Assembly (NCBI GenBank): GCA_040839025.1
Contig: JBFPJN010000001.1
Coordinates: forward strand, 186,001 to 250,000
DNA from: Alphaproteobacteria bacterium LSUCC0719
Lineage (GTDB): Bacteria; Pseudomonadota; Alphaproteobacteria; Puniceispirillales; Puniceispirillaceae
DNA: 64,000 nt
Direction: 5' to 3'
Every line of letters starts with the position of its first letter. Positions within the stretch are counted from its first letter, which is position 1. This document shows, piece after piece, positions 8,385 to 18,816 of the stretch. The notes under the pieces were generated by a model. The model was not told the DNA's origin. It was given only the letters and a program-made list of their open reading frames with translations, and did not search any database. The translations under genes were made by a program, and so were the position numbers.

Positions 8385-10247
8385 ATGGCGACAAACGGTA
8401 AGGCCCGGCAGGTGGGCTGTGCAGAGGACAGGACAATGCCAAAATCCGCACCGGCGGCAGGTGAAACAAGGGACGACGCGGACACCACGGCGATGATGCC
8501 GGGTGCCGAGGTGCTTCTCAAGGCGCTTGAGGACGAGGGTGTCGAGGTTGTGTTCGGCTATCCCGGAGGTGCCGTGCTGCCGATCTATGACGCGCTGTTC
8601 AAGAACAACAAGATCAAACACATCCTGGTCCGGCACGAACAGGCAGCTGTACATGCCGCTGAAGGCTATGCGCGTTCGACCGGCAAGACCGGTGTTGTTC
8701 TCGTCACGTCCGGGCCGGGCGCGACCAATGCTGTGACCGGCCTGACCGATGCGCTGATGGATTCGGTGCCGGTTGTCTGTTTGACAGGACAGGTGCCAAC
8801 GCATCTGATCGGTAATGATGCGTTTCAGGAAGCCGATACGACCGGCATCACCCGTGCCTGTACCAAGCACAACTACCTTGTGAAGGATGTTGAAACACTT
8901 CAGAAGACGGTCATCGAAGCGTTCCATGTGGCATCATCGGGTCGTCCCGGTCCGGTGCTGATCGACCTGCCAAAGGACGTGTTGATGGCGAATGTCGCCT
9001 ATCGCATGGAGCCCAACAGGGTATCGGCACAGGCCCGCTACAATCCGCAGACCGAACCCGATGCGGCGGCAATCAGCGCCGCTGTCGATGTTCTGATGCG
9101 CGCCGAGCGCCCGATCATCTATGGTGGCGGTGGGCTGATCAATTCCGGCCCGCGCGCCTCGGAATTGCTGACCGAACTTGTGCATATGACAGGCTGGCCA
9201 ACGACGCTGACCCTGATGGGTCTTGGCGCGCTGTCGGCCGATGACAGGCATTTCCTTGGCATGCTTGGGATGCACGGCACCTATGAGGCCAATCTGGCGA
9301 TGCATGGCTGTGATACCATGCTCAATCTCGGGGCGCGCTTCGATGATCGTGTAACCGGGGTGTTGAGCGGCTTTTCGCCGAACTCTACAAAGATCCACTG
9401 TGATATCGACCCGTCATCGGTCAACAAGAATGTTCGGGTCGATCTGTCCGTGATTGGCGATGCGACGCGGATTCTCGAGGCGCTGATTGCCGAGATGAAG
9501 ACGCGCAAATTCAAGCCGCACAAGCCGTCGCTCGAGAAATGGTGGGCGCAGATTGAAACCTGGCGCAAGCGCGACTGTCTGAAGTTCAACCAGACCGGCA
9601 AGATCATCAAGCCGCAATACGCCATCAAGCGTCTGTGTGAAATGACGGCTGCCCATGATGTCTATATCACCACCGAGGTGGGCCAGCATCAGATGTGGGC
9701 GGCGCAATATTTCGATTTTCATCTTCCCAACCGATGGATGACATCGGGTGGATTGGGCACCATGGGATATGGTCTTCCGGCGGCGCTTGGCGTGCAGGTC
9801 GCCCATCCGCAATCGACGGTAATCGATATCGCCGGCGAGGCGTCCTTCATGATGAACATGCAGGAACTGTCGACGCTGGCGCAATATAACCTGCCGGTGA
9901 AGATGTTCATCATCAACAATGAATGGATGGGCATGGTACGCCAATGGCAGGAGCTGATCCATGGCGGTCGGTATTCTGAATCCTACAGTGCCTCGCTGCC
10001 GGATTTCGTCAAGCTGGCGGACACTTTCAACATGAAGGGGCTGGTGGCACAGCAGGCTGACGATCTGGACCAGGTCATCACCGAAATGCTGGAGACACCG
10101 GGCCCTGTGATCGCCGATATTCGCGTGGCGAAGGAAGAAAACTGCTTCCCGATGATCCCGTCCGGTGCCGCGCATAACGATATGCTGCTTGGCCCCGATG
10201 ACCAGGCACAAAAGCCGGTATCCGAAGAAGGCATGGTTCTGGTGTAG
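8385..10247 (+). CDS. ilvB: Acetohydroxyacid synthase large subunit
   Basis: ThDP-, FAD- and Mg-dependent enzyme that joins two pyruvates, or pyruvate and 2-ketobutyrate, in valine/leucine and isoleucine synthesis. The N-terminal ThDP domain has FGYPGGAVLPIYD and the catalytic Glu in RHEQAAVHAAEGYA, then the FAD domain and the C-terminal ThDP domain. The canonical GDG of the ThDP/Mg motif reads GEA here (DIAGEASFMMNMQE), with the closing NN present (FIINNEWMGMVRQW). The start is ambiguous. The ATG used here has AGGGAGG nine bases upstream but follows the attenuator T-tract; an ATG at 8436 (MPKSAPAAG) behind AGAGGACAGGACA is equally believable. Confidence 0.95.
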   Translation: MATNGKARQVGCAEDRTMPKSAPAAGETRDDADTTAMMPGAEVLLKALEDEGVEVVFGYPGGAVLPIYDALFKNNKIKHILVRHEQAAVHAAEGYARSTGKTGVVLVTSGPGATNAVTGLTDALMDSVPVVCLTGQVPTHLIGNDAFQEADTTGITRACTKHNYLVKDVETLQKTVIEAFHVASSGRPGPVLIDLPKDVLMANVAYRMEPNRVSAQARYNPQTEPDAAAISAAVDVLMRAERPIIYGGGGLINSGPRASELLTELVHMTGWPTTLTLMGLGALSADDRHFLGMLGMHGTYEANLAMHGCDTMLNLGARFDDRVTGVLSGFSPNSTKIHCDIDPSSVNKNVRVDLSVIGDATRILEALIAEMKTRKFKPHKPSLEKWWAQIETWRKRDCLKFNQTGKIIKPQYAIKRLCEMTAAHDVYITTEVGQHQMWAAQYFDFHLPNRWMTSGGLGTMGYGLPAALGVQVAHPQSTVIDIAGEASFMMNMQELSTLAQYNLPVKMFIINNEWMGMVRQWQELIHGGRYSESYSASLPDFVKLADTFNMKGLVAQQADDLDQVITEMLETPGPVIADIRVAKEENCFPMIPSGAAHNDMLLGPDDQAQKPVSEEGMVLV

Positions 10248-10297
10248 CGCCAGGCCACGTCCCCTTCAGTCTCGCCAGATCTGGCAAGGAATATAAC

Positions 10298-10822
10298 ATG
10301 TCTGACACTCCCATTATCGAACGGCACATCATTTCCGTTCTGGTTGACAACGAGCCCGGCGTCCTGGCGCGGGTGATTGGCCTGTTCTCGGGCCGGGGCT
10401 ACAACATCGAAAGCCTGACCGTGGCCGAGACGGATGGCCATAACGCGCTGTCACGGATCTCGGTGGTGACATCGGGAACACCGATGGTCATTGAGCAGAT
10501 CAAGGCCCAGCTGGCACGGCTGGTTCCCATTCACTCGGTTCGCGATCTTACCGAGAATGATGTGGCGATCGAACGCGAGCTGGCGCTGGTGAAAATCATC
10601 AATCTTGGTGATGATCGTATCGAATCACTCAGAATTGCCGACACCTTCCGTGCAAGGACACTGGACAGCACGCTGAATAGTTTTGTATTTGAAGTCACGG
10701 GGAATTCCTCCAAGGTCGACGCCTTTGTCGATTTGATGCGCTCGCTTGGCGATGTCGAGGTGGCGCGTACCGGTGTTTCCGCCATTTCGCGCGGCAACAG
10801 GATTGATCTGGAGGCAAAGTAA
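10298..10822 (+). CDS. ilvH: Acetohydroxyacid synthase regulatory subunit
   Basis: Small subunit that activates IlvB and confers valine feedback inhibition. The 174 residues carry an N-terminal ACT domain (HIISVLVDNEPGVLARVIGLFSGRGYNIESL, about residues 8-75) and the C-terminal AHAS small-subunit domain. The length is typical. An AAGGA site lies eight bases before the ATG. It lies 50 bases downstream of ilvB and 129 bases before ilvC, so the three probably form one attenuator-controlled operon. Confidence 0.96.
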   Translation: MSDTPIIERHIISVLVDNEPGVLARVIGLFSGRGYNIESLTVAETDGHNALSRISVVTSGTPMVIEQIKAQLARLVPIHSVRDLTENDVAIERELALVKIINLGDDRIESLRIADTFRARTLDSTLNSFVFEVTGNSSKVDAFVDLMRSLGDVEVARTGVSAISRGNRIDLEAK

Positions 10823-10830
10823 CACGGGCT

Positions 10831-10844
10831 GGCGCCGCGGCGCC
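10831..10844. repeat. 14-bp perfect palindrome between ilvH and ilvC
   Basis: GGCGCCGCGGCGCC is its own reverse complement and sits nine bases after the ilvH stop. It could be a protein site or part of an RNA fold; there is no T-tract, so it is not a standard terminator. Confidence 0.5.
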
Positions 10845-10936
10845 GGGCCGGGTAAAGATCCGGTGGCGGTCATTCAGTGGCTATCCGCCAAACGCGTTGG
10901 GGCCGGTGCCTGAACAGCTGCCGGCCATTTTCATGA

Positions 10937-11986
<1,050 letters not shown>

Positions 11987-12091
11987 TCAGCTACAAAATG
12001 GCTTTGGTGACAGGAACCGCGAATGCTGCGGTTTCCGTTGCCGGCCATTTCTCGTTTACAGGGTTGTCCTTGACAACGCGGGGGAGTTTGA

Positions 12092-13129
<1,038 letters not shown>

Positions 13130-13144
13130 GGAGCAGCTTGTACA

Positions 13145-14059
13145 ATGCGCGCGTCTGAGAAGGCAAAGATCAGGCAGCGCCGCATTGCGCACACGCTTCT
13201 TGTCGTATTCAGCTTTTCACTGATGTTTCTTGGCAAGGCTGATTTCAGCGCCCTGCGTCACGCCCGCATGGGGGCCAGTGACTTCATGGCACCCTTTGTC
13301 GATCTGGTATCCGCGCCCATTCGTGGAATCGAGACGATGGCGCAGGGGATCCGCACAGTGGCGTCGCTGCGGGCCGAGAATGTCCGCCTTCAGGCTGAAA
13401 ATTCGATGCTCAAGCGGTGGCGCCGGCGGGCCGAGATCCTTGAAAGCGAAAACCGGCAGCTGCGAAGTGTTGCCGGCGCCGTGTCGCCTGAACGGCGCCA
13501 GCCGCTGACGGCGCGCGCCGTCACCGCACCGGGGGGGGCTTTTGCCCATACCGTGCTTGTCGCAAATGGCAGTGAAGACGGCATCGAAGTCGGCAATCCG
13601 GTTGTGACGGCGGACGGTCTTGTCGGTCTTGTTGTCGACGTTGGTGACACCTATGCGCGTGTATTGATGGTCAGTGACATCAACGCGCAGATTCCGGTAA
13701 TCCTGTCCTCCTCCTCATGGCCTGGAGTCACGGTAGGCAACAATGGTACCTATCTGTCCCTGCGGTTCCTGCCCGACGAGGCGGCACCAAAGGTTGGCGA
13801 ACTTGTCCTGACATCGGGCCATGGCGGCGTGTTGCCGGCTGGTGTTCCGGTTGGGCGTGTCGATATCGTGCAGGATGGCAATGTTCTGGTGCGACCGGCG
13901 GTCGATCTTCGGCATCTGAGCTATGTGTCGATCCTTGTCGGGGGCACCGAGGGTGTGGACCGGGCTGATCTCGATCTTGAAGATTATTACACGCCGCTTC
14001 CCGAGGCAGCCGGAGAGCGCCTGTTTGAAGGGATGAACGCGGCGGGAGAGCGGCAATGA
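13145..14059 (+). CDS. mreC: Rod-shape-determining protein MreC
   Basis: Bitopic membrane protein that links MreB to the periplasmic penicillin-binding proteins. The 304 residues show an N-terminal transmembrane helix (about 15-33), a coiled-coil rich in Leu/Glu/Arg (about 65-105, LRAENVRLQAENSMLKR), and the paired beta-barrel MreC domain beginning near residue 118. The stop overlaps the mreD start in an ATGA, so translation is coupled. It lies 15 bases after mreB. Confidence 0.94.
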   Translation: MRASEKAKIRQRRIAHTLLVVFSFSLMFLGKADFSALRHARMGASDFMAPFVDLVSAPIRGIETMAQGIRTVASLRAENVRLQAENSMLKRWRRRAEILESENRQLRSVAGAVSPERRQPLTARAVTAPGGAFAHTVLVANGSEDGIEVGNPVVTADGLVGLVVDVGDTYARVLMVSDINAQIPVILSSSSWPGVTVGNNGTYLSLRFLPDEAAPKVGELVLTSGHGGVLPAGVPVGRVDIVQDGNVLVRPAVDLRHLSYVSILVGGTEGVDRADLDLEDYYTPLPEAAGERLFEGMNAAGERQ

Positions 14060-14595
14060 TCCGTCGCGGTCGTTTTTTCCAGAAAGCCGAGCTTGAATCC
14101 GACTGGCCTTTCCAGTTCCTTGTTGTGATTTTCGGCATGGTGCTGGCGATGGCCGAAGGGGGGCTGGCGCTGTGGCCGGTCTTTTACGGCGCGACGCCGA
14201 TGCTGTCGCTGATATTCCTCTACTGGATCGCCCTTCATCACGAGAAATATGTCCTGCTTGTGACCGGTTTTCTGATCGGGCTGACCAGCGACATTCTGTT
14301 TTCCGACCTTCTGGGTGGTCGGGCGACTGCCTATATCGTGGTCCTCTTTGCCATGAACTGGCGTCGACAAAAGCTTCTCCAGGGCGAATTTCGCGATATT
14401 TGGGGAGAATTTGCGTTAACGGTCTTTGGTGTGGTGCTGTTCCAGCTGGTAATCTTCAGCGCCCTGAACCTGTCCATTCCGTCGCTGACCCCGGTCATCT
14501 TCCAGATCGGCGTGACCATGATCCTGTTCCCGATTGGCTATGTTATACTGAGCAGCCTCTATTTCGCTTTGAACAAGATCAGGCTGTCAACATGA
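14056..14595 (+). CDS. mreD: Rod-shape-determining membrane protein MreD
   Basis: Small polytopic inner-membrane member of the elongasome. The 179 residues are strongly hydrophobic with five or six predicted helices (for example FQFLVVIFGMVLAMAEGGLA and VLLVTGFLIGLTSDILF). Sequence alone is poorly conserved in this family, so the call rests on length, topology and position between mreC and mrdA. Its stop overlaps the first ATG of a triplicated 17-bp repeat leading to mrdA. Confidence 0.88.
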   Translation: MIRRGRFFQKAELESDWPFQFLVVIFGMVLAMAEGGLALWPVFYGATPMLSLIFLYWIALHHEKYVLLVTGFLIGLTSDILFSDLLGGRATAYIVVLFAMNWRRQKLLQGEFRDIWGEFALTVFGVVLFQLVIFSALNLSIPSLTPVIFQIGVTMILFPIGYVILSSLYFALNKIRLST

Positions 14596-14642
14596 GCAGG
14601 CCGACACTATGAGCAGGCCGACACGATGAGTAGGAAGGCCAA
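14592..14642 (+). repeat. 17-bp repeat building overlapping ATGA start/stops
   Basis: ATGAGCAGGCCGACAC(T/G) occurs twice perfectly (14592, 14609), and a diverged third copy (14626) begins the mrdA coding sequence. Because 17 is not a multiple of three, each copy opens a six-codon frame whose TGA overlaps the next ATG. The chain runs from the mreD stop through two mini-frames to mrdA. Confidence 0.85.
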
Positions 14643-16578
14643 ACAGAAGGAGGGCCGCCGCACAATGGGGCGGCGCACGCTGCTTCTTGGCAGCGGCATG
14701 GTGCTGGTCACAAGTTTTCTGTCCGGTCGGTTGTACCAGCTTCAGGTGGCGCAGAATAACCGCTACAAGCGGCTCTCGGACCGTAACCAGTTTGATTTGC
14801 GGATTGTGCCCCCGCGTCGTGGCAGGCTGATTGATCGCAAGAACCGGCTTCTGGCTGGCAATGCCGAGTCATATCTTCTGCATATCACACCGCTCTATGC
14901 CGATGATCTCGACCGGTCGCTAGCCCAGCTTGGCCAGCTTGTCGAGCTTGGTGAGGATGATGTGACGAGGGTCAAGGAGGCGGCCCGCAAAGGCCCGTCC
15001 TTCCGGCCGATCCTGGTCCGTGAAAGCCTGACCCAGCGGGAGTTGGCGCGTCTTGCCGTGCGATCAGCCTATCTTCCCGGCGTGACATTTGAAAAGACGC
15101 TTCGCCGGATCTATCCGCAGGGTGCGCTGACCGGCCATGTGACGGGATATGTATCTCCCATTACAAGCCGCGAAGTCGAGGAGAACAGGTCACTCGGCGA
15201 TCTTCCCAATCTGGCGACCGGCAAGATCGGGGTTGAATTTGCGCTGGAGCCTGAATTGCGGGGACAGCCCGGCAATGAACGTGTCGAGGTCAATGCCCGT
15301 GGTCAGGCAATTCGCGTCTTCCGTGACTTTGATCCACAATCCGGCACCGATGTGCAGCTGGCGCTTGATATCGGTTTGCAGCAGCATGTGACGAATGTCC
15401 TGCGCCGTGGCCAGTCCGAACAGGTGGATATGGCAAGCCCGTCGGTCCAGCAGGCCATTGCGTCAGACAGCGACCTCAAGCTTCACCTTGCCTCTGGCGA
15501 GAACATGCTGCTTCGTGATCCCATCGGCAAGATCACGCCCCCGGAGTCGGGTGCGGCAATCGTGATGGATGTCCACAGCGGCGAGATACTGGCGATGGTG
15601 TCGGCGCCAACCTATGACCCGAACATGTTCACCGACCGATTGCTGACTCGTGACTGGCGGCGGCTGAACGCCCATCCGCGCAATCCGCTGCTGAACAGGG
15701 TAACAGCCGGCATGTATGCGCCGGGTTCGACATTCAAGATGATTGTGGCGCTGGCAGCCCTCGAGGCTGGCATCATCAATGAAAGCACCCGCCATTTCTG
15801 TAATGGACGCATGGAGCTTGGCAATGCGACCTTCCATTGCTGGTTCGAGAACGGTCATGGGTCGGTCAATGTGGTGCGGGCGCTGGAACGGTCCTGCGAC
15901 GTGTTTTTCTACGAAATCGCCCTGAAGACCGGAATTCAGCGGATCAAGGCAATGGCCAACAAGCTGGGCCTTGGTGACGTCACGGGCATCGACATTCCTG
16001 GTGAAAAGCCGGGGATCATCCCGAACCATGAATGGAAACTTGCCACGCATGGCGTTGTCTGGACCCCGGGTGAAACGGTGGTTGCCGGCATCGGTCAGGG
16101 TTATGTGCTGGTCACGCCGCTTCAACTTGCGGTTATGACCGCGCGGCTTGCCAACGGTGCCAGGGCGATCAGCCCATCGCTCAGGAAAATTGAGGGTGAT
16201 GTTGAATTTCCAGAGCTGGGCATCTCGGAAAGTGCGCTTCGCATTGTTCGGGAAGGCATGTTCGAGGTGATGCATGGAAGTCTGGGCACCGCCCGGAGCC
16301 ACAATCTGTCATCAAATCAGGGCGGGATGTGTGGCAAGACAGGTACCGTTCAGGTCAAGCGGATCACCAAGGAACAGCGCGAAGCCGGAATCACCAAGAA
16401 TATCGAACGCCCCTGGAAAGAGCGTGATCATGCGCTGTTTGTCGGCTATGCGCCGGTTCGCAACCCCCGCTATGCCGTTGCCGTGGTGGTCGAACATGGC
16501 GGCAGCGGCTCGTCGATGGCGGCACCAATTGCCCGTGCCGCACTGCAGCGCGTGATGGAAGTCAACGGAGAGGTCTGA
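14626..16578 (+). CDS. mrdA: Penicillin-binding protein 2 (elongation transpeptidase)
   Basis: Peptidoglycan DD-transpeptidase of the elongasome and partner of RodA. The 650 residues have an N-terminal membrane anchor (LLLGSGMVLVTSFLSGRLY), the dimerisation/pedestal domain and the transpeptidase domain. The SxxK nucleophile motif is in APGSTFKM near residue 367, the second motif is SCD (RSCDVFFYE) near 422, as is common in PBP2, and KTG is in GKTGTVQV near 568. The start is the third ATG of the 17-bp repeat, the only one in frame. rodA overlaps the stop (TGATG). Confidence 0.95.
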   Translation: MSRKAKQKEGRRTMGRRTLLLGSGMVLVTSFLSGRLYQLQVAQNNRYKRLSDRNQFDLRIVPPRRGRLIDRKNRLLAGNAESYLLHITPLYADDLDRSLAQLGQLVELGEDDVTRVKEAARKGPSFRPILVRESLTQRELARLAVRSAYLPGVTFEKTLRRIYPQGALTGHVTGYVSPITSREVEENRSLGDLPNLATGKIGVEFALEPELRGQPGNERVEVNARGQAIRVFRDFDPQSGTDVQLALDIGLQQHVTNVLRRGQSEQVDMASPSVQQAIASDSDLKLHLASGENMLLRDPIGKITPPESGAAIVMDVHSGEILAMVSAPTYDPNMFTDRLLTRDWRRLNAHPRNPLLNRVTAGMYAPGSTFKMIVALAALEAGIINESTRHFCNGRMELGNATFHCWFENGHGSVNVVRALERSCDVFFYEIALKTGIQRIKAMANKLGLGDVTGIDIPGEKPGIIPNHEWKLATHGVVWTPGETVVAGIGQGYVLVTPLQLAVMTARLANGARAISPSLRKIEGDVEFPELGISESALRIVREGMFEVMHGSLGTARSHNLSSNQGGMCGKTGTVQVKRITKEQREAGITKNIERPWKERDHALFVGYAPVRNPRYAVAVVVEHGGSGSSMAAPIARAALQRVMEVNGEV

Positions 16579-17684
16579 TGAAGTCGGAAACCGTTGGCAT
16601 TCTGCAAACCATCCTGCGCATTCCCTGGCACCTCCTTTTTGTGGCAGGGGTGCTGGTGGTGATAGGGGCGATGGCCCTGTATTCCGCGTCCGAGGGTTCG
16701 TGGGCACCCTGGGCTGGCCGCCATGCCATTCGCGGGGCGATTGGCGCAAGCATGGTTCTGATTCTCGCCTTTATCAATTTCAGGCTGCTCCGGATCTGGG
16801 CCTATCCGATCTATATGGCGTCGATCGTGATGCTTGTTGCTTTGCTGGCGGTTGGCGGTGATGGGGGGGTGGCGCGCTGGATCACCTTTGGCGGCTTTAC
16901 CTTCCAGCCTTCCGAGCCGACAAAGATTGCGGTTCTGCTGGCGCTGGCACGCTATTTCGACAGCCAGCCGCTTGAACGCATGCGCTCGGTGCTGACCTAT
17001 CTGCCACCGCTTGTGATGACTGGTGTGCCTTTCATGCTGATTGTCGAACAGCCCGATCTTGGCACCGCGCTGGCACTGGCGCTGGGGTCGGTGGCGATAT
17101 TGTTTGTTGCCGGGCTTCCGTGGCGCTATCTGCTGGCGTCAATTGTTCTGGGGGTATCCGCGGTTCCCGTTCTGTGGTCGCAGCTGCACGACTATCAAAA
17201 GGCGCGGGTGATGACCTTCCTCAATCCCGGTGCGGATCAGCTTGGAGCCGGGTACCAGATCACTCAGTCGAAGATCGCCCTGGGTTCAGGGGGCATGTTC
17301 GGCAAGGGCTTTCTGATGGGAAGCCAGAGCCAGCTGAACTATCTGCCGGAAAAGCAGACAGATTTCGTGTTCACGATGATCGGCGAAGAATTCGGCCTTG
17401 TTGGCAACATGTCTATCCTTGGCCTCTATCTTTTGATGATTGGCGGTGTGCTGACGATCAGCATGCGGGTGAAAAGCCGCTTTGCCCAGCTGACCTGTGT
17501 TGGCGTGGGGGTGATGCTGTTTCTCTATGTCTTCGTCAATGTTGCCATGGTCACCGGTCTGTTGCCGGTCGTCGGCGCGCCGCTGCCATTGATTTCCTAT
17601 GGCGGCACGGCGATGCTGACGGTCTTTCTTGGTCTTGGCATTGTCACCAGCGCCGTTGTCCATGACCGCCCGGATGTGGAATGA
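16578..17684 (+). CDS. rodA: SEDS peptidoglycan glycosyltransferase RodA
   Basis: Polymerises lipid II together with PBP2 during elongation. The 368 residues form about ten membrane helices. SEDS signatures are seen: GGDGGVARWITFGGFTFQPSE, EQPDLGTALALALG (with the conserved Asp), and the C-terminal GLLPVVGAPLPLISYGGTAM. The start overlaps the mrdA stop by one base, so the two partners are coupled in translation. A terminator follows 10 bases after the stop, closing the mre operon. Confidence 0.96.
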   Translation: MKSETVGILQTILRIPWHLLFVAGVLVVIGAMALYSASEGSWAPWAGRHAIRGAIGASMVLILAFINFRLLRIWAYPIYMASIVMLVALLAVGGDGGVARWITFGGFTFQPSEPTKIAVLLALARYFDSQPLERMRSVLTYLPPLVMTGVPFMLIVEQPDLGTALALALGSVAILFVAGLPWRYLLASIVLGVSAVPVLWSQLHDYQKARVMTFLNPGADQLGAGYQITQSKIALGSGGMFGKGFLMGSQSQLNYLPEKQTDFVFTMIGEEFGLVGNMSILGLYLLMIGGVLTISMRVKSRFAQLTCVGVGVMLFLYVFVNVAMVTGLLPVVGAPLPLISYGGTAMLTVFLGLGIVTSAVVHDRPDVE

Positions 17685-17694
17685 CCGGCTGCAA

Positions 17695-17725
17695 GAAGGG
17701 TGATTTGCCGCACGCCCTTCCTTTT
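17695..17725 (+). terminator. Terminator of the mre-mrdA-rodA operon
   Basis: GAAGGGTG pairs with CGCCCTTC (one G-T wobble) around a 10-base loop, followed by CTTTTG. The T-tract is short, so efficiency is uncertain. Confidence 0.7.
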
Positions 17726-17790
17726 GTCCTGTGATACTACACCTATAACAGGCGGGTCGCCCGGCCTGAACGTTAACGGAGTGCCAAGTC

Positions 17791-18807
17791 ATGTTCAGAT
17801 TCTTTACCACGGCGAAATGGGCCGTCTGGGCCTATCTCGGATCAATTGTCATTCTGGGGTCGCTGTGGGTGCAGGTACAGATCGACGTCAAGATCAATGA
17901 ATGGTTCGGTGAATTCTATGACATGATCCAGAAGGCGCTTGGCGAGCCGAACGCGGTGTCGATGAGTGAATATATCGGCGGTCTGCTCAGTTTTGGGAAA
18001 CTGGCGGCTGTGGCCATCACGCTTGGACTTGCGACAAGCTTTCTGACCAGCCATTTTCTGTTCCGCTGGCGCACGGCAATGGTGGAATGGTATCACGAGG
18101 TCTATGACCGCGCACGCTCGATTGAGGGTGCCGCACAGCGTGTTCAGGAAGATACCATCAAGTTTTCCCGGATTGTCGAGGGGCTTGGGACATCTCTTAT
18201 CGAGAGTGTTCTGGTCCTGATCGAGTTTTTCCCGATCCTGCTTGGTCTTGGTGCTGGCATTACCATCATGTGGTTTGGTGACTGGAAATATGGGCTGGTG
18301 ACGGGTGCCTTGATCTGGGCAGTTGGCGGCACCGTGCTGATGATCATCCTTGCCTGGATCCTGCGCCTTGTCGGGATCGAGTATGACCTTCAGAAAAAGG
18401 AAGCAGCCTATCGAAAGCTTCTTGTGATTGCCGAGGATGACGGGTCTGTGCGTCCGAAGTCGCTTGAAGAGCTGTTTGACGATGTGCGCCGCATTCATTT
18501 CAAGAGCTATCTTCGCTACATCTATTTCAACACGGGGCGTCTTGCCTATCTCCAGACGAATGTCCTTGTCGCCTATATCTTTCTGGCTCCAGCCATTATC
18601 GGGGGCATGATCACGCTTGGCGTGATGCAGCAGATTATCCGGGCCTTTGGTCGTGTTGAAGGCTCGATGCAGTATCTGTTCCGCAGCTGGCCGACAATCG
18701 TCGAGCTTGCCAGTGTCTACAAACGACTTCGCGAGTTTGAACGACAGATCAATGACAGCATTGAAGCAGACGGACAAGCCGGCAGCGCCGACGACGCAAA
18801 GTCATGA
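17791..18807 (+). CDS. sbmA: SbmA/BacA-like peptide importer
   Basis: Inner-membrane, proton-driven transporter family that takes up peptides such as microcins and, in rhizobia (BacA), host NCR peptides. It has no nucleotide-binding domain. The 338 residues show hydrophobic helices from the N-terminus and SbmA-family features: WFGEFYDMIQKAL, FLFRWRTAMVEWYHEVYDRAR, and the C-terminal GRVEGSMQYLFRSWPTIVELASVYKRL. It is shorter than E. coli SbmA (about 406). It is separated from rodA by a terminator, with its own GGAG site, and is convergent with hldE ten bases away. The substrate cannot be predicted. Confidence 0.85.
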   Translation: MFRFFTTAKWAVWAYLGSIVILGSLWVQVQIDVKINEWFGEFYDMIQKALGEPNAVSMSEYIGGLLSFGKLAAVAITLGLATSFLTSHFLFRWRTAMVEWYHEVYDRARSIEGAAQRVQEDTIKFSRIVEGLGTSLIESVLVLIEFFPILLGLGAGITIMWFGDWKYGLVTGALIWAVGGTVLMIILAWILRLVGIEYDLQKKEAAYRKLLVIAEDDGSVRPKSLEELFDDVRRIHFKSYLRYIYFNTGRLAYLQTNVLVAYIFLAPAIIGGMITLGVMQQIIRAFGRVEGSMQYLFRSWPTIVELASVYKRLREFERQINDSIEADGQAGSADDAKS

Positions 18808-18816
18808 TGGCAGTCG

